DNA from: DATKDF01 sp963752045
Lineage (GTDB): Bacteria > Acidobacteriota > Vicinamibacteria > Vicinamibacterales > SCN-69-37
DNA length: 64,000 bases
Direction of reading: 5' to 3'
Assembly: GCA_963752045.1 (NCBI GenBank)
Contig: CAVVWN010000007.1
Location: 255,683-319,682 of the forward strand
Part shown: positions 47,602-55,338 of the stretch, one piece after another
Layout of the letters: each line of letters starts with the position of its first letter
Numbering within the stretch: the first letter of the stretch is position 1
Notes under the pieces: model-generated
The model's database searches: none
The model's input: only the letters and a program-made list of their open reading frames with translations
Told to the model about the DNA's origin: nothing
Translations under genes and position numbers: made by a program

Positions 47602-47660
47602 GCGGCGTTGGACACCGCGGAGCGCACCCGGGTTCCGGACACGGGCCCGGTGCTCCCTGG

Positions 47661-47882
47661 TCAGAGGTAGTCGCGAACGAAGACGACGATGATGCTGAGC
47701 GCGGTCACGAAGAAGCAGCCGTACGCGGCGGTCGTGAGGCCGGGGCGCTTGACGGCGAACTTCAGCGCCAGGAGTCCGCCGCCGAGCGCGGCGAGGCCGA
47801 TCGCTTCGACGAACGCGCCATTCGACGCGCGATAGGCCGCCGCCGCAAAGGCCAGGACGATGACGATGACGCGACTGACCAC
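47661..47882 (-). CDS. Small two-helix membrane protein
   Basis: A 73-residue protein with two or three hydrophobic segments (VIVIVLAFAAAAYRA, AIGLAALGGGLLALKF, YGCFFVTALSIIVVFV). It starts one base after the stop of the upstream secreted gene on the same strand, so it is probably co-translated with it. No family is recognised. The reading frame is compact and consistent with the genome's codon use, which favours a true gene. Confidence 0.6.
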   Translation of the reverse strand: MVSRVIVIVLAFAAAAYRASNGAFVEAIGLAALGGGLLALKFAVKRPGLTTAAYGCFFVTALSIIVVFVRDYL

Positions 47883-47883
47883 C

Positions 47884-48594
47884 TCAGCGGGCCGCGCTTT
47901 CGGGCGTGCTGACGCGATCGTAGACGCGATTGAAGCCGGCGACGAAGCCCGGCCGCTTGGGAGCCTTGACGCGGAGGATCACGAACAGGCGCTCGCCGTC
48001 ATCGCTGAGGAAGTAGGTCTCGAAGACCTTGAAGCCGATGCCGCCTTCGATCTCCCGCTTCAGTTGCGGGCCGTCCCAGAGCACCTTGGCCTCGTACTTC
48101 GAGGCGCTCAACCAGTAATCGCGCCCTTTCCCATCGGTCGGATAGGTCCGCTCGCGCGAGAGGTCGTCGACGAACGTCACCTCTGAGTCCGACGCGCGAA
48201 TCTGCAGCAGCTCCGGAACCTCGAGCATGTCGCGCACGAAGTTCTCCGTGTCGCGGATCATGCTGGCCGTGACCGTGGGCTGCGCCACGTAGATGCCGGA
48301 CGAATTCGAAGAGCCGCCCCCACCCGACGCCCCACGCGACGGGGCCGGTGCGTTGTTCGAAGCCGATCGGGCCGTGGCGCTCTGCGGCACCTGCTCGCGT
48401 CGGCCCGTGCCGGCATTGATGCTCTCGTCGTCGTTGTAATCCCAGGAACCGGTGAAGCGCGCGGGCACGCTCGATTCGGACGCCGGGGCCGGATCGTCGG
48501 CAGATTCCTGCTGAGCGAGCACGCCGGCGGCCGACGCCGATGCCAGCCACACGCCAAGTGCGATCGCTCGGCGCCGGGAGAATTGCTTGCCCAT
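47884..48594 (-). CDS. Secreted hypothetical protein with Tat-like signal
   Basis: A 236-residue exported protein. The N terminus, KQFSRRRAIALGVWLASASAAGVLAQ, has a twin-arginine-like stretch. A low-complexity Ser/Gly/Ala linker (about residues 65-100) leads into a C-terminal domain with YDFS-like strands (SKYEAKVLWDGPQLKREIEGG, RLFVILRVKAPKRPGFVAGFNRVYD). The same strand pattern occurs in Acidobacterial secreted hypotheticals. It is followed at once by the small membrane protein. Function not known. Confidence 0.65.
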   Translation of the reverse strand: MGKQFSRRRAIALGVWLASASAAGVLAQQESADDPAPASESSVPARFTGSWDYNDDESINAGTGRREQVPQSATARSASNNAPAPSRGASGGGGSSNSSGIYVAQPTVTASMIRDTENFVRDMLEVPELLQIRASDSEVTFVDDLSRERTYPTDGKGRDYWLSASKYEAKVLWDGPQLKREIEGGIGFKVFETYFLSDDGERLFVILRVKAPKRPGFVAGFNRVYDRVSTPESAAR

Positions 48595-48691
48595 GTTGCC
48601 TCCGACAGGGATGCTAGAAGCCAGATTTTAGCAAAGCCGAAAGGAAACTGCGAAGGGCTCCCGCCGAGAGCCACGGCCCGGCCGCGCCGGC

Positions 48692-49060
48692 CTAGCGGGC
48701 AGCCCGATCCTCGCCCGCAAGCCACGCGGCGATTTGCTCGCGGGACCAGCGGTGATCGTCGTTGAGGTGCACGAGCAGCGCCGCGAGAGAAATGCGCTTG
48801 CGACACCCATTCTCCGGGCACGGCTTCACCGTGTCGAGGCAGTCGAAGAACCAGTCGAGGTCGCGCGTCGGCCGCCGGCCCTCTGCGTTCTCGGGCAGCC
48901 GGTACATCGCTTCGTAGGCCGCGCCGAGCGCACACGAAGCCGTGTGCCCGCTGTAGTACTCGCCGAAGGCCTGGTCGGGACGCCGCTTCGCGCCGTTCCG
49001 GATGAACTCGGCCAGCTCGCGTTCGTCGTGGTGGATGCGGCTCGGAGAATCGGCGTGCAT
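48692..49060 (-). CDS. Hypothetical protein with CPENGC zinc-like motif
   Basis: A 122-residue protein without signal or membrane helix. The C-terminal part PCPENGCRKRISLAALLVHLNDDH has two cysteines and two histidines spaced like a small zinc finger, followed by an amphipathic helix (WSREQIAAWLAGED). The N-terminal half contains FGEYYSGHTASCALGAAYEAMYR. It is a single gene. No family is recognised. Confidence 0.6.
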   Translation of the reverse strand: MHADSPSRIHHDERELAEFIRNGAKRRPDQAFGEYYSGHTASCALGAAYEAMYRLPENAEGRRPTRDLDWFFDCLDTVKPCPENGCRKRISLAALLVHLNDDHRWSREQIAAWLAGEDRAAR

Positions 49061-49098
49061 CGGTGTGAGCTCCCGTTGCCGAGTCTAGCAAGAAAAGA

Positions 49099-49133
49099 CG
49101 CGGCCAGCCCGGGGAAAACCCGAACTGGCCGCG
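49099..49133 (-). terminator. Intrinsic terminator of the fasciclin gene
   Basis: CGCGGCCAG (49099-49107) pairs with CTGGCCGCG (49125-49133), extended inside by a four-base stem after two mismatches. On the minus strand it is followed by TCTTTTCTTG. It lies about 46 bases past the fasciclin stop codon and has the classical hairpin plus U-tract form. Confidence 0.75.
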
Positions 49134-49178
49134 AGCGCACACTTCGTTCGCAATCGCACGACGCGCCGCGGGACGGTC

Positions 49179-49682
49179 CTACTGCATGTTCGGCAGGAGG
49201 ACGGTGTCGATGACGTGGATGACGCCATTGGTCGCGCCAACGTCGGCCTTCACGACCTTGGCGTTGTCAATCATCACCGAGCCGCCCATCGTCGAGATCT
49301 TCACCGACTTGCCGTTGACGGTCTTGGCTTCCTTGAGCGAAGTCACCTGCGAGGCCATCACCTTGCCCGGCACCACGTGGTAGGTGAGGATGGCCGTGAG
49401 CTTCGCCTTGTTCTCGGGCTTGAGGAGCTCCTCCACCGTGCCGGCCGGGAGCTTCGCGAACGCCTCGTCCGTCGGCGCGAACACCGTGAACGGACCGTTG
49501 CCCTTGAGTGTCTCGACGAGGCCGGCCGCCTGAAGGGCTGCCGCCAGGGTCTTGAACGAACCGGCGCCAACCGCCGTGTCGACGATGTCCTTCTGCTGAG
49601 CGTGAACCGACGTGCCGGCTACAAGTGCCGCCGTGGCGGCCAGTGCGACGAGTGAACGCGTGATGGCTGTCTTCATGATCAT
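49179..49682 (-). CDS. Secreted fasciclin (FAS1) domain protein
   Basis: A 167-residue secreted protein with a Sec signal (SLVALAATAALVAGTSVHAQ) and one FAS1 domain: GSFKTLAAALQAAGLVETLKG, FTVFAPTDEAFAKLPAGTVE, the H1-box TILTYHVVPGK and the final IHVIDTVLLP. FAS1 domains mediate adhesion. I chose the ATG at 49682 because GAGGGAGAC precedes it; the frame extends upstream through the AT-rich promoter but without a signal. It is divergent from the XRE-cupin regulator gene, which may control it. Confidence 0.93.
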   Translation of the reverse strand: MIMKTAITRSLVALAATAALVAGTSVHAQQKDIVDTAVGAGSFKTLAAALQAAGLVETLKGNGPFTVFAPTDEAFAKLPAGTVEELLKPENKAKLTAILTYHVVPGKVMASQVTSLKEAKTVNGKSVKISTMGGSVMIDNAKVVKADVGATNGVIHVIDTVLLPNMQ

Positions 49683-49870
49683 GTCTCCCTCTTTGGTTTC
49701 CGTTGTCGTATGTCGTAACTCAATGCGAAGGCGCCCTTGCCCTTCGCTTGATTTCACTGTAATGTAAATACGTTTTCTTTTTACGAAAGATGCGCGATTA
49801 GTAGAACTTGTTTGATTGATGATTAAAATAGTGCGCAAACGTTCACTGTCAGGAAAACGAGGATCGATAC
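49683..49870. promoter_or_regulatory. AT-rich divergent promoter region, fasciclin / XRE-cupin
   Basis: This 188-base stretch is the most AT-rich in the window. It contains a GCGAAGG / CCTTCGC stem (49725-49747) in the fasciclin leader, a TGTCGTA direct repeat, and runs such as TTTTCTTTTTACG. Promoters for both genes probably lie here, but I cannot fix the boxes. Confidence 0.45.
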
Positions 49871-50464
49871 ATGCTGTCCGAGACGCTGAGTGAGGGACTG
49901 GAACGCTACGGCATCGGTGGAAAACTGCGCACGCTCCGGCTGAAGAAGAAGATGGGGCTCGTCGAGCTTGGCAAGCACACGGGCCTCTCGCCCGCGATGC
50001 TGTCGAAGATCGAGCGCGGGCGCCTCTTCCCGACGCTCCCCACGCTTCTGCGCATTTCGCTGGTATTCGGCGTCGGGCTCGACCACTTCTTCATGGAGGC
50101 ACGCGAGAAGCCCGTCGTCGCCGTGGTGAGGAAAGGCGACCGCAAGCGGTTTCCTGACCGGCCGGGTGCCGGGGACATCTCCTATCACTTCGAGTCGCTC
50201 GACTACCCCGCCACCGACCGCCCGATCAGCTCCTACTACGTGGAGTTCGAGGAAGTGCCCGAGGGAACGGCCCGTCGGCACGACCATGCCCATGCCGGCG
50301 TGGAGTCGATCTACGTCATCGACGGCAGGCTTGGGGTGACGCTCGATGGCAAGGAGACGGTGCTCGGGCGAGGCGACGCGATGTACTTCGAAGCGAACCG
50401 GCCGCACAGCTACCGGCGCATCGGCGCCAAGCACTGCTCGGCCGTCGTGACGACCGCCGGCTGA
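49871..50464 (+). CDS. XRE-type regulator with C-terminal cupin domain
   Basis: A 197-residue DNA-binding protein. Residues 15-75 are an XRE helix-turn-helix (LRLKKKMGLVELGKHTGLSPAMLSKIERG). The C-terminal 90 residues are a cupin with the metal-binding motif HDHAHAGVESIYVIDGRLGV and a second box around AMYFEANRPHSYR. This architecture (for example PuuR-like) senses small metabolites. The ATG has GAGGA upstream. Its neighbours suggest it could control fasciclin or the methyltransferase downstream, 32 bases away. Confidence 0.9.
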   Translation: MLSETLSEGLERYGIGGKLRTLRLKKKMGLVELGKHTGLSPAMLSKIERGRLFPTLPTLLRISLVFGVGLDHFFMEAREKPVVAVVRKGDRKRFPDRPGAGDISYHFESLDYPATDRPISSYYVEFEEVPEGTARRHDHAHAGVESIYVIDGRLGVTLDGKETVLGRGDAMYFEANRPHSYRRIGAKHCSAVVTTAG

Positions 50465-50496
50465 CGCGCCGGCCCGGATACAATGCTCCCTGCCCG

Positions 50497-51204
50497 ATGG
50501 CCTTCTACCGCACGTTCTCGGAAAAGGAGCTGACTGCGTTCGGTGGTGCCCGCCGGGGCAGGATCGAGCAGGCGCGGTTCCGGATGGCGACGCGCGCCGT
50601 GCCGCCGCCCTGCGACTTCCTGGAGGTGGGTCCCGGTCAGGGCGCCATCGCGGCCCTGGCCTCCGAGGCCGGCTATCGCTACCGTGCCGTCGAGCCCAGC
50701 CCGCAACTGGCGTCGGCGCTTGCGGCTCGGGGTATCGACGTGGTCGAGGCGTTCACGCCACCGATTCCGGGCGCGAACGCATCGGTCGACATCCTGTACG
50801 CCGATCAGGTGCTCGAGCACATGTCCGGCATCGACGCCGCGCGCGCCTGGGTGGCCGAGGCGATGCGGCTGCTGCGGCCGGGCGGCACGCTCTTCGTCGT
50901 CGTGCCCGACTACCTCAAGGAACGCGGGTTCTTCTGGGACATCGACTACACCCACAACTTCATCACCACCGAGCGGCGCATGCGGCAACTGCTCTACGAC
51001 GGCGGATTCGACGTCACGTCGGTCGTGCGGAGCATCGGGCTCGCCACCGGGCTCGGCCGGGACGCCCTCGCGGCCGCCGCCATGCTGGCGAACGCGCCGG
51101 GACTGGACGCGCTCTCGCGGCACACGGGAACCGAAGACTTCCTGTTCAAGGTCCGCAAGAACCTCTTCGAAACGCTGGCCTTTTCAGCCACACGGCCGGC
51201 CTAG
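50497..51204 (+). CDS. Class I SAM-dependent methyltransferase
   Basis: A 235-residue methyltransferase. Motif I is FLEVGPGQGAIAALA; the acidic residue after strand 2 is in YRAVEPSPQ; and motif post-II is DILYADQVLEHMSG. The part after MRLLRPGGTLFVVVPDYL fits methyltransferase type 11/23 proteins acting on small molecules, lipids or sugars. It is 32 bases after the XRE-cupin gene and 99 bases before the radical SAM gene. The substrate is not visible. Confidence 0.85.
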   Translation: MAFYRTFSEKELTAFGGARRGRIEQARFRMATRAVPPPCDFLEVGPGQGAIAALASEAGYRYRAVEPSPQLASALAARGIDVVEAFTPPIPGANASVDILYADQVLEHMSGIDAARAWVAEAMRLLRPGGTLFVVVPDYLKERGFFWDIDYTHNFITTERRMRQLLYDGGFDVTSVVRSIGLATGLGRDALAAAAMLANAPGLDALSRHTGTEDFLFKVRKNLFETLAFSATRPA

Positions 51205-51303
51205 GGCCGTTTCGACCGCCGGCCGGGACCACGTTGGAGCCTCGGGGCCGCCCCGGCCTCGCGGTAGGCGGGTCCGTCCCCCTCGGCGTACAATTGAAGG
51301 CTC

Positions 51304-52455
51304 ATGGCTCAGACCTACGCAGCCAGGTACCTGGCGAAAGCAGCGCTCAGCGCGCCGCGCGATCTCATCAACGCGGCCGTGGCCACGGTGAAACCCATTC
51401 ACCCGACCGTGCTGATCTTTCACTGCACGTTCGTCTGTGACGCCCGCTGCGAGATGTGCAGCAACTGGAAGCGCGGCAACCGCAAGGAAGACATGACGCT
51501 CGACCAGATCGAGCGGGCCTTCGATTCCCCGTTCTGGCGGAAGATTGAAATCGCCAACGTCTCCGGCGGCGAGCCGACCACACGCAACGATCTGGTGGAC
51601 GTCTGCCGTGTGCTGCTCGACAAGCTGCCGCGGCTGCGCAAGTTCGGCATCAACACCACGGGCCTGACGCCGCACCGCGGCATCCCGATGCTCACCCGGG
51701 TGGCCGAGATGTGCCAGGAGCGTGGCGTGATCTTCTCGACCCGCGTCTCGATCGACGGCGTGGGCGACATGCACAACCAGGTGCGGCAGGTGAAACGCGG
51801 CTTCGACAAGGCGGGCGAGACGATCGCGGCCATGCGCGAACTGCAGAAACGCGTGCCCTTCAACTTCGGCATCTCGACGACGATCTTCTCGATGAACCTC
51901 GACGACGCGGAGAACATCCTCGCCTGGGCCCGCAAGGAAGATCTCGACATCGTCTTCAATATGGTGCGTTTCACCGAGCCGATGCTCGGCAACGCCGACC
52001 TGGCCGAGACGTGCAAGCCGGTCGGGGCTGAAGAGGAGCGCATGCGACAGTTCTTCATGGACCGCGTGCGCATGGACCCGCTGCTCGACGGGCAGAACTA
52101 CATCTACATGCATTACGCCGACATGATCGCCAACGGCTACCACCGACTGGCGCCGTGCCCCTTCCAGTCACAGGGCATCATGCTCAATCCGAACGGCGAC
52201 TTGTTCTTCTGCGAGAACAGCGAGGTGGTCGGCAACGTGCTCGAGGAGGACGCCGGCGCGATCTACTTCCGGGAGTCCAGCCAGGCCCACCGCCGGTCGA
52301 TCAGGGACGACAAGTGCCCGACCTGCCTCAGCCCGTGCCAGATGAACGTCTCGGCCGTCAAACAGGTAGCGCCGTACGTGAAGTTCCTGGTGCGCGCGTC
52401 ACGCGAAAAACGGAAGCACCCCGCCGAGCTGATTTCAGCGCCCGCCGGGAAGTGA
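51304..52455 (+). CDS. Radical SAM protein with SPASM-like C terminus
   Basis: A 383-residue radical SAM enzyme. The cluster motif is CDARCEMC (Cys-x3-Cys-x2-Cys), then NVSGGEPTTRNDL for SAM binding. The C-terminal part has CPFQSQGIMLNPNGDLFFC and CPTCLSPCQMN, which could ligate one or two auxiliary clusters in SPASM manner. Its 3' end overlaps the convergent flippase-like gene by 21 bases. The adjoining methyltransferase and membrane protein point to lipid or glycan modification, which is inference. No precursor peptide was found next to it, so a RiPP role is not supported. Confidence 0.88.
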   Translation: MAQTYAARYLAKAALSAPRDLINAAVATVKPIHPTVLIFHCTFVCDARCEMCSNWKRGNRKEDMTLDQIERAFDSPFWRKIEIANVSGGEPTTRNDLVDVCRVLLDKLPRLRKFGINTTGLTPHRGIPMLTRVAEMCQERGVIFSTRVSIDGVGDMHNQVRQVKRGFDKAGETIAAMRELQKRVPFNFGISTTIFSMNLDDAENILAWARKEDLDIVFNMVRFTEPMLGNADLAETCKPVGAEEERMRQFFMDRVRMDPLLDGQNYIYMHYADMIANGYHRLAPCPFQSQGIMLNPNGDLFFCENSEVVGNVLEEDAGAIYFRESSQAHRRSIRDDKCPTCLSPCQMNVSAVKQVAPYVKFLVRASREKRKHPAELISAPAGK

Positions 52456-53448
52456 TCCCTCGGGCGCCGCGACCGGCCGTCTCGATCGGCCGAAGGCCAC
52501 GAGCAGGCCGCCCGGCATGTTGCCGACGATCGCCAGACCCAGAAACAGGAACGACAGCGCAAGCGCGTCGGCGGCCGTCATGCCGACGCGAGTGAAGAAG
52601 AACGCGAATGCCGCCTGGCTCGTGCCGATGCCGGCAATCGAAATCGGCAGGATCATCACGAACACGATGACGGGGATGAAGGCGAAGTACCAGGCCAGTC
52701 CGACCGTGAGGCCGAGCGACATGCCCAGACACCAGGCCTGCAGGATGCGCAGGACCTGAACGACGAGGGACCCGACGAGCACGACGGCGAGCCGGTCGCG
52801 GTGGTGTCCGTACTGGCGGATTGCCACGAGCGCCTTCTGCGCCATTCGCTGGATGCGCGGCAGGTGCCGGGCCGTGAGCCAGCGGACAAGACCGGTGAGA
52901 ATCCGCGAGTCAAAGAGCAACAGGAGCGTCGTGCCGATGATGCCGGCCGAGACTCCGAGCGCCAGCGCGAGCGCCCAGCCCTCGAGCGCCTGCCGCACGA
53001 TGAACAGCCCGCCGGCAGCCGCGATGAGCACCGAGACGCCGCCAAGCAGCCCGTCGACCACGACCGAGGCCAGCGCGTCCGCGGCGGGAACGTTGTAGCG
53101 TGCGAGCGCAACCGTGCGGGCGGCGGCGCCGCCCACACCGGCCGGCAGAAAGCTACCCACGAAGGTGCTGACGAAGAAGACCCGCATCATCGACCCGAAC
53201 GGCAGGTCGCGTCCGGGTTCGATCGCCCGCAGGAGCAGCAGCCACCGGTAGGCCATCAGGGCCCGGTCGACGATGACCAGCGCGATGGCCGCGAGCACCC
53301 ACGGCAGCCGGGCCTCCTGAAGGCTGGCCCAGACTTCACCGGGAGAGGCGTCGAGGATGAGCCAGGCGGTCAGGCCGAGCGCGACGGCAAAACGAAGAAC
53401 CCGACCCAGCGCGCGCGAGCGGGCGCCGGGTCGGGCGGGATCAGTCAC
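52435..53448 (-). CDS. Flippase-like integral membrane protein (LPG synthase TM / UPF0104 family)
   Basis: A 337-residue membrane protein with about eight helices, of the family that includes the flippase half of MprF. It has the marker TFVGSFLPAGVGGAAARTVAL, and later MILPISIAGIGTSQAAFAFFF. No cytoplasmic aminoacyl-transferase domain is present, so it is the transmembrane part only. Members flip or use polar lipids. It faces the radical SAM gene tail to tail. It is 17 bases from the lipoprotein gene upstream on the same strand. Confidence 0.85.
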   Translation of the reverse strand: MTDPARPGARSRALGRVLRFAVALGLTAWLILDASPGEVWASLQEARLPWVLAAIALVIVDRALMAYRWLLLLRAIEPGRDLPFGSMMRVFFVSTFVGSFLPAGVGGAAARTVALARYNVPAADALASVVVDGLLGGVSVLIAAAGGLFIVRQALEGWALALALGVSAGIIGTTLLLLFDSRILTGLVRWLTARHLPRIQRMAQKALVAIRQYGHHRDRLAVVLVGSLVVQVLRILQAWCLGMSLGLTVGLAWYFAFIPVIVFVMILPISIAGIGTSQAAFAFFFTRVGMTAADALALSFLFLGLAIVGNMPGGLLVAFGRSRRPVAAPEGSLPGGR

Positions 53449-53465
53449 GAGCAGGCATCAGGAAA

Positions 53466-54296
53466 TCAGCAACCAGGATGGTCCGGCAGCGGATCGTATC
53501 CGGAAGGCCCTTCGACGATACTCCAGTGAAGGGTGAGCGGGATCGTCTTGTCGTCGAACGCAGCGGCAATGTCCACCACCTCCACGAAGCCATTCGCCTT
53601 GCGCCAGGCGATCGCGTCCGTGCTGTGCGGGCCGATACCCCGCTTCAGGTTGCGAGCCAGATCCAGACCGCCGCACACGCCGGCCTCGATGATCCGGTCG
53701 CGCAGGAACTCCATGTTCACGATGCGCTGCGCGGTGAGCGCCGTGGTCACGAGGTACTCCGGAAAGACCTCGGAGATGTAGTCCACCACGCCCGGCCCGG
53801 TGGTCGGCCACGCGCCGCGCACCGGGCGCGGCACGAGACCCTGGTAGTCGAGCGACCGGAACTCCCCGTACGACGACCACGGACCGAACGCGCCGTCAAG
53901 CTCCGCACGCCCACGCCACCGGTACGGCGTGTCGAGATCGAGGAGGAACGGCAGCTCCCAACGGCTGTTGCCGTCGCCGCCCGGCGTCAGGTTGGCCGCT
54001 TCGGCCACCGTCTGACCGCTCGTGCGCTGGACCTGGATTCGATACGTGAACGAGGCGTCCGTGTAGAGGCCCGTCGACGGGCCGAGCACGAACACCGGTT
54101 CGAGCGTGTCGATGCGTCCGCCGCCGGCTGGCGTAATCGGCGTCGGAGCGGTGGCCTTGAGCGTGCTGCCATCGGCGGCCGCCCCGGCACCGGCCGGTGA
54201 AACGGAGGGTGAAACGGGCGAGCCGGACTGGCTGCAGCCGACAGCCACGGCCAGGACGACGGCCACACCTGTGGCCGCAAACAGTCGTGATGACAT
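53466..54296 (-). CDS. Lipoprotein with Fn3-like part and shared C-terminal domain (paralogue A)
   Basis: A 276-residue lipoprotein (lipobox VAVGC). A Ser/Pro/Ala linker leads into one Fn3/Ig-like domain (FTYRIQVQRTSGQTVAE, YRWRGRAELDGAFGPWS). The last 90 residues carry FLRDRIIEAGVCGGLDLARN, KRGIGPHSTDAIAWR, GFVEVVDIAAAFDD and IVEGPSGYDP. This block recurs almost unchanged in the gene at 55339-56508. It is a conserved domain with an invariant Cys, several Asp and a His, which could be catalytic or metal-binding; I do not recognise it. The two copies flank an outer-membrane barrel gene. Confidence 0.75.
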   Translation of the reverse strand: MSSRLFAATGVAVVLAVAVGCSQSGSPVSPSVSPAGAGAAADGSTLKATAPTPITPAGGGRIDTLEPVFVLGPSTGLYTDASFTYRIQVQRTSGQTVAEAANLTPGGDGNSRWELPFLLDLDTPYRWRGRAELDGAFGPWSSYGEFRSLDYQGLVPRPVRGAWPTTGPGVVDYISEVFPEYLVTTALTAQRIVNMEFLRDRIIEAGVCGGLDLARNLKRGIGPHSTDAIAWRKANGFVEVVDIAAAFDDKTIPLTLHWSIVEGPSGYDPLPDHPGC

Positions 54297-54465
54297 GCGG
54301 TAGATTCCTCTTTTGAAATTGCCGGCCTGGGTCGCTTGTCCACGCGCTGTACAGGCCCAGCTAGCACAACAGGTTACGGGCGAGGCCTATGGAGTGTCAA
54401 GCCGCTGTCATGGTACGATGTCCGGCCATTTCAGTTTGGTATTCGGTTCGATTAGCGAGGTGTCG

Positions 54466-55230
54466 ATGATTCCTGGGTCAAAGCGGCTCTGCCAGCTCGC
54501 GGGACTGGCGCTCATTCTCGGCGGCGTAACGGCTTCGCCCGTGGCGGCCCAGGGACGTCCCTGGAACGATCGCGGGTTCCTCAACATCAACTTCGCCCAG
54601 CAGACCACCGAGCGGACCACGGTCGTCTCTGACGGCGTACCTATCTACGGCGAGACGGCGACGTTCGAGTCGTCGGTGAGCGTCGGCAGCGCCTCCATGT
54701 TCGACATCATGGGCGGTTGGAGGGTCTGGCGGAACATGGCCGTCGGAATCGGCTACACCCGCTACAGCGACCCGTCGAACGCCGTCGTTTCGGGCTCGAT
54801 TCCCGATCCCTTGTTCTTCGACCAGCCGCGCGCCTTCACGACAATCGTCCCTGATCAGGAACACACCGAGAACGCGGTGCACCTGTCGGCCACGTGGATG
54901 ATCCCGCTCGGGAACGACCTCGACATCGCCGTCTTTGCCGGACCGTCGTTCATCTCGCTCAGCAAGGACCTCGTCTCCGGAATCACGGTGCAGGACGGAA
55001 CCTCGAGCCTCGGATCGGTCACGTCGTCGAGTGTGTCGAAGACCGGCGTGGGCGGCCACATCGGCCTGGACATCCGCTACACCGTGCTCGAAGATCTGGC
55101 AGGGATCAGCAAGATGGGCTTCGGCCTCTTCTTCCGCTACAGCGGCGCCTCGGTGGACGCGAACGTCCAGGGCGGCAAGATCGACCTCGGCGGATACAAC
55201 TACGGGGTTGGGCTCAGGATCGGATTCTGA
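54466..55230 (+). CDS. Outer-membrane beta-barrel protein
   Basis: A 254-residue protein with a Sec signal (LAGLALILGGVTASPVAAQ) and alternating amphipathic strands to the end, closing with GGYNYGVGLRIGF, whose terminal Phe is the usual barrel-assembly signal. Strands such as MFDIMGGWRVWRNMAVGIGYTR and GVGGHIGLDIRYTV fit an 8-stranded OmpA/OmpW-like barrel. The ATG at 54466 follows GAGGT. It is divergent from paralogue A and followed by a strong terminator. Confidence 0.85.
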   Translation: MIPGSKRLCQLAGLALILGGVTASPVAAQGRPWNDRGFLNINFAQQTTERTTVVSDGVPIYGETATFESSVSVGSASMFDIMGGWRVWRNMAVGIGYTRYSDPSNAVVSGSIPDPLFFDQPRAFTTIVPDQEHTENAVHLSATWMIPLGNDLDIAVFAGPSFISLSKDLVSGITVQDGTSSLGSVTSSSVSKTGVGGHIGLDIRYTVLEDLAGISKMGFGLFFRYSGASVDANVQGGKIDLGGYNYGVGLRIGF

Positions 55231-55279
55231 GAACGCCTCGGGACGCGGGGCTCAGAGCCTCGACGCCCGCAGAAACCAG

Positions 55280-55307
55280 GAGGGGCCGGCAGAAGCCGGC
55301 CCCTCTT
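55280..55307 (+). terminator. Intrinsic terminator after the outer-membrane barrel gene
   Basis: A perfect 11-base GC stem, GAGGGGCCGGC (55280-55290) with GCCGGCCCCTC (55295-55305), and an AGAA loop, followed by TTGTCGTTTGT. It lies 50 bases after the barrel gene's stop and 32 bases before the end of the convergent lipoprotein gene. Confidence 0.85.
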
Positions 55308-55338
55308 GTCGTTTGTGCCCGCAGACCGTGCGCTCGGT

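Noticed and set aside
51304..52455. The radical SAM/SPASM gene as the maturase of a RiPP cluster.
   Set aside because: No short precursor frame with a leader or Cys-rich core was seen nearby, and the neighbours are a methyltransferase and a membrane flippase-like protein.
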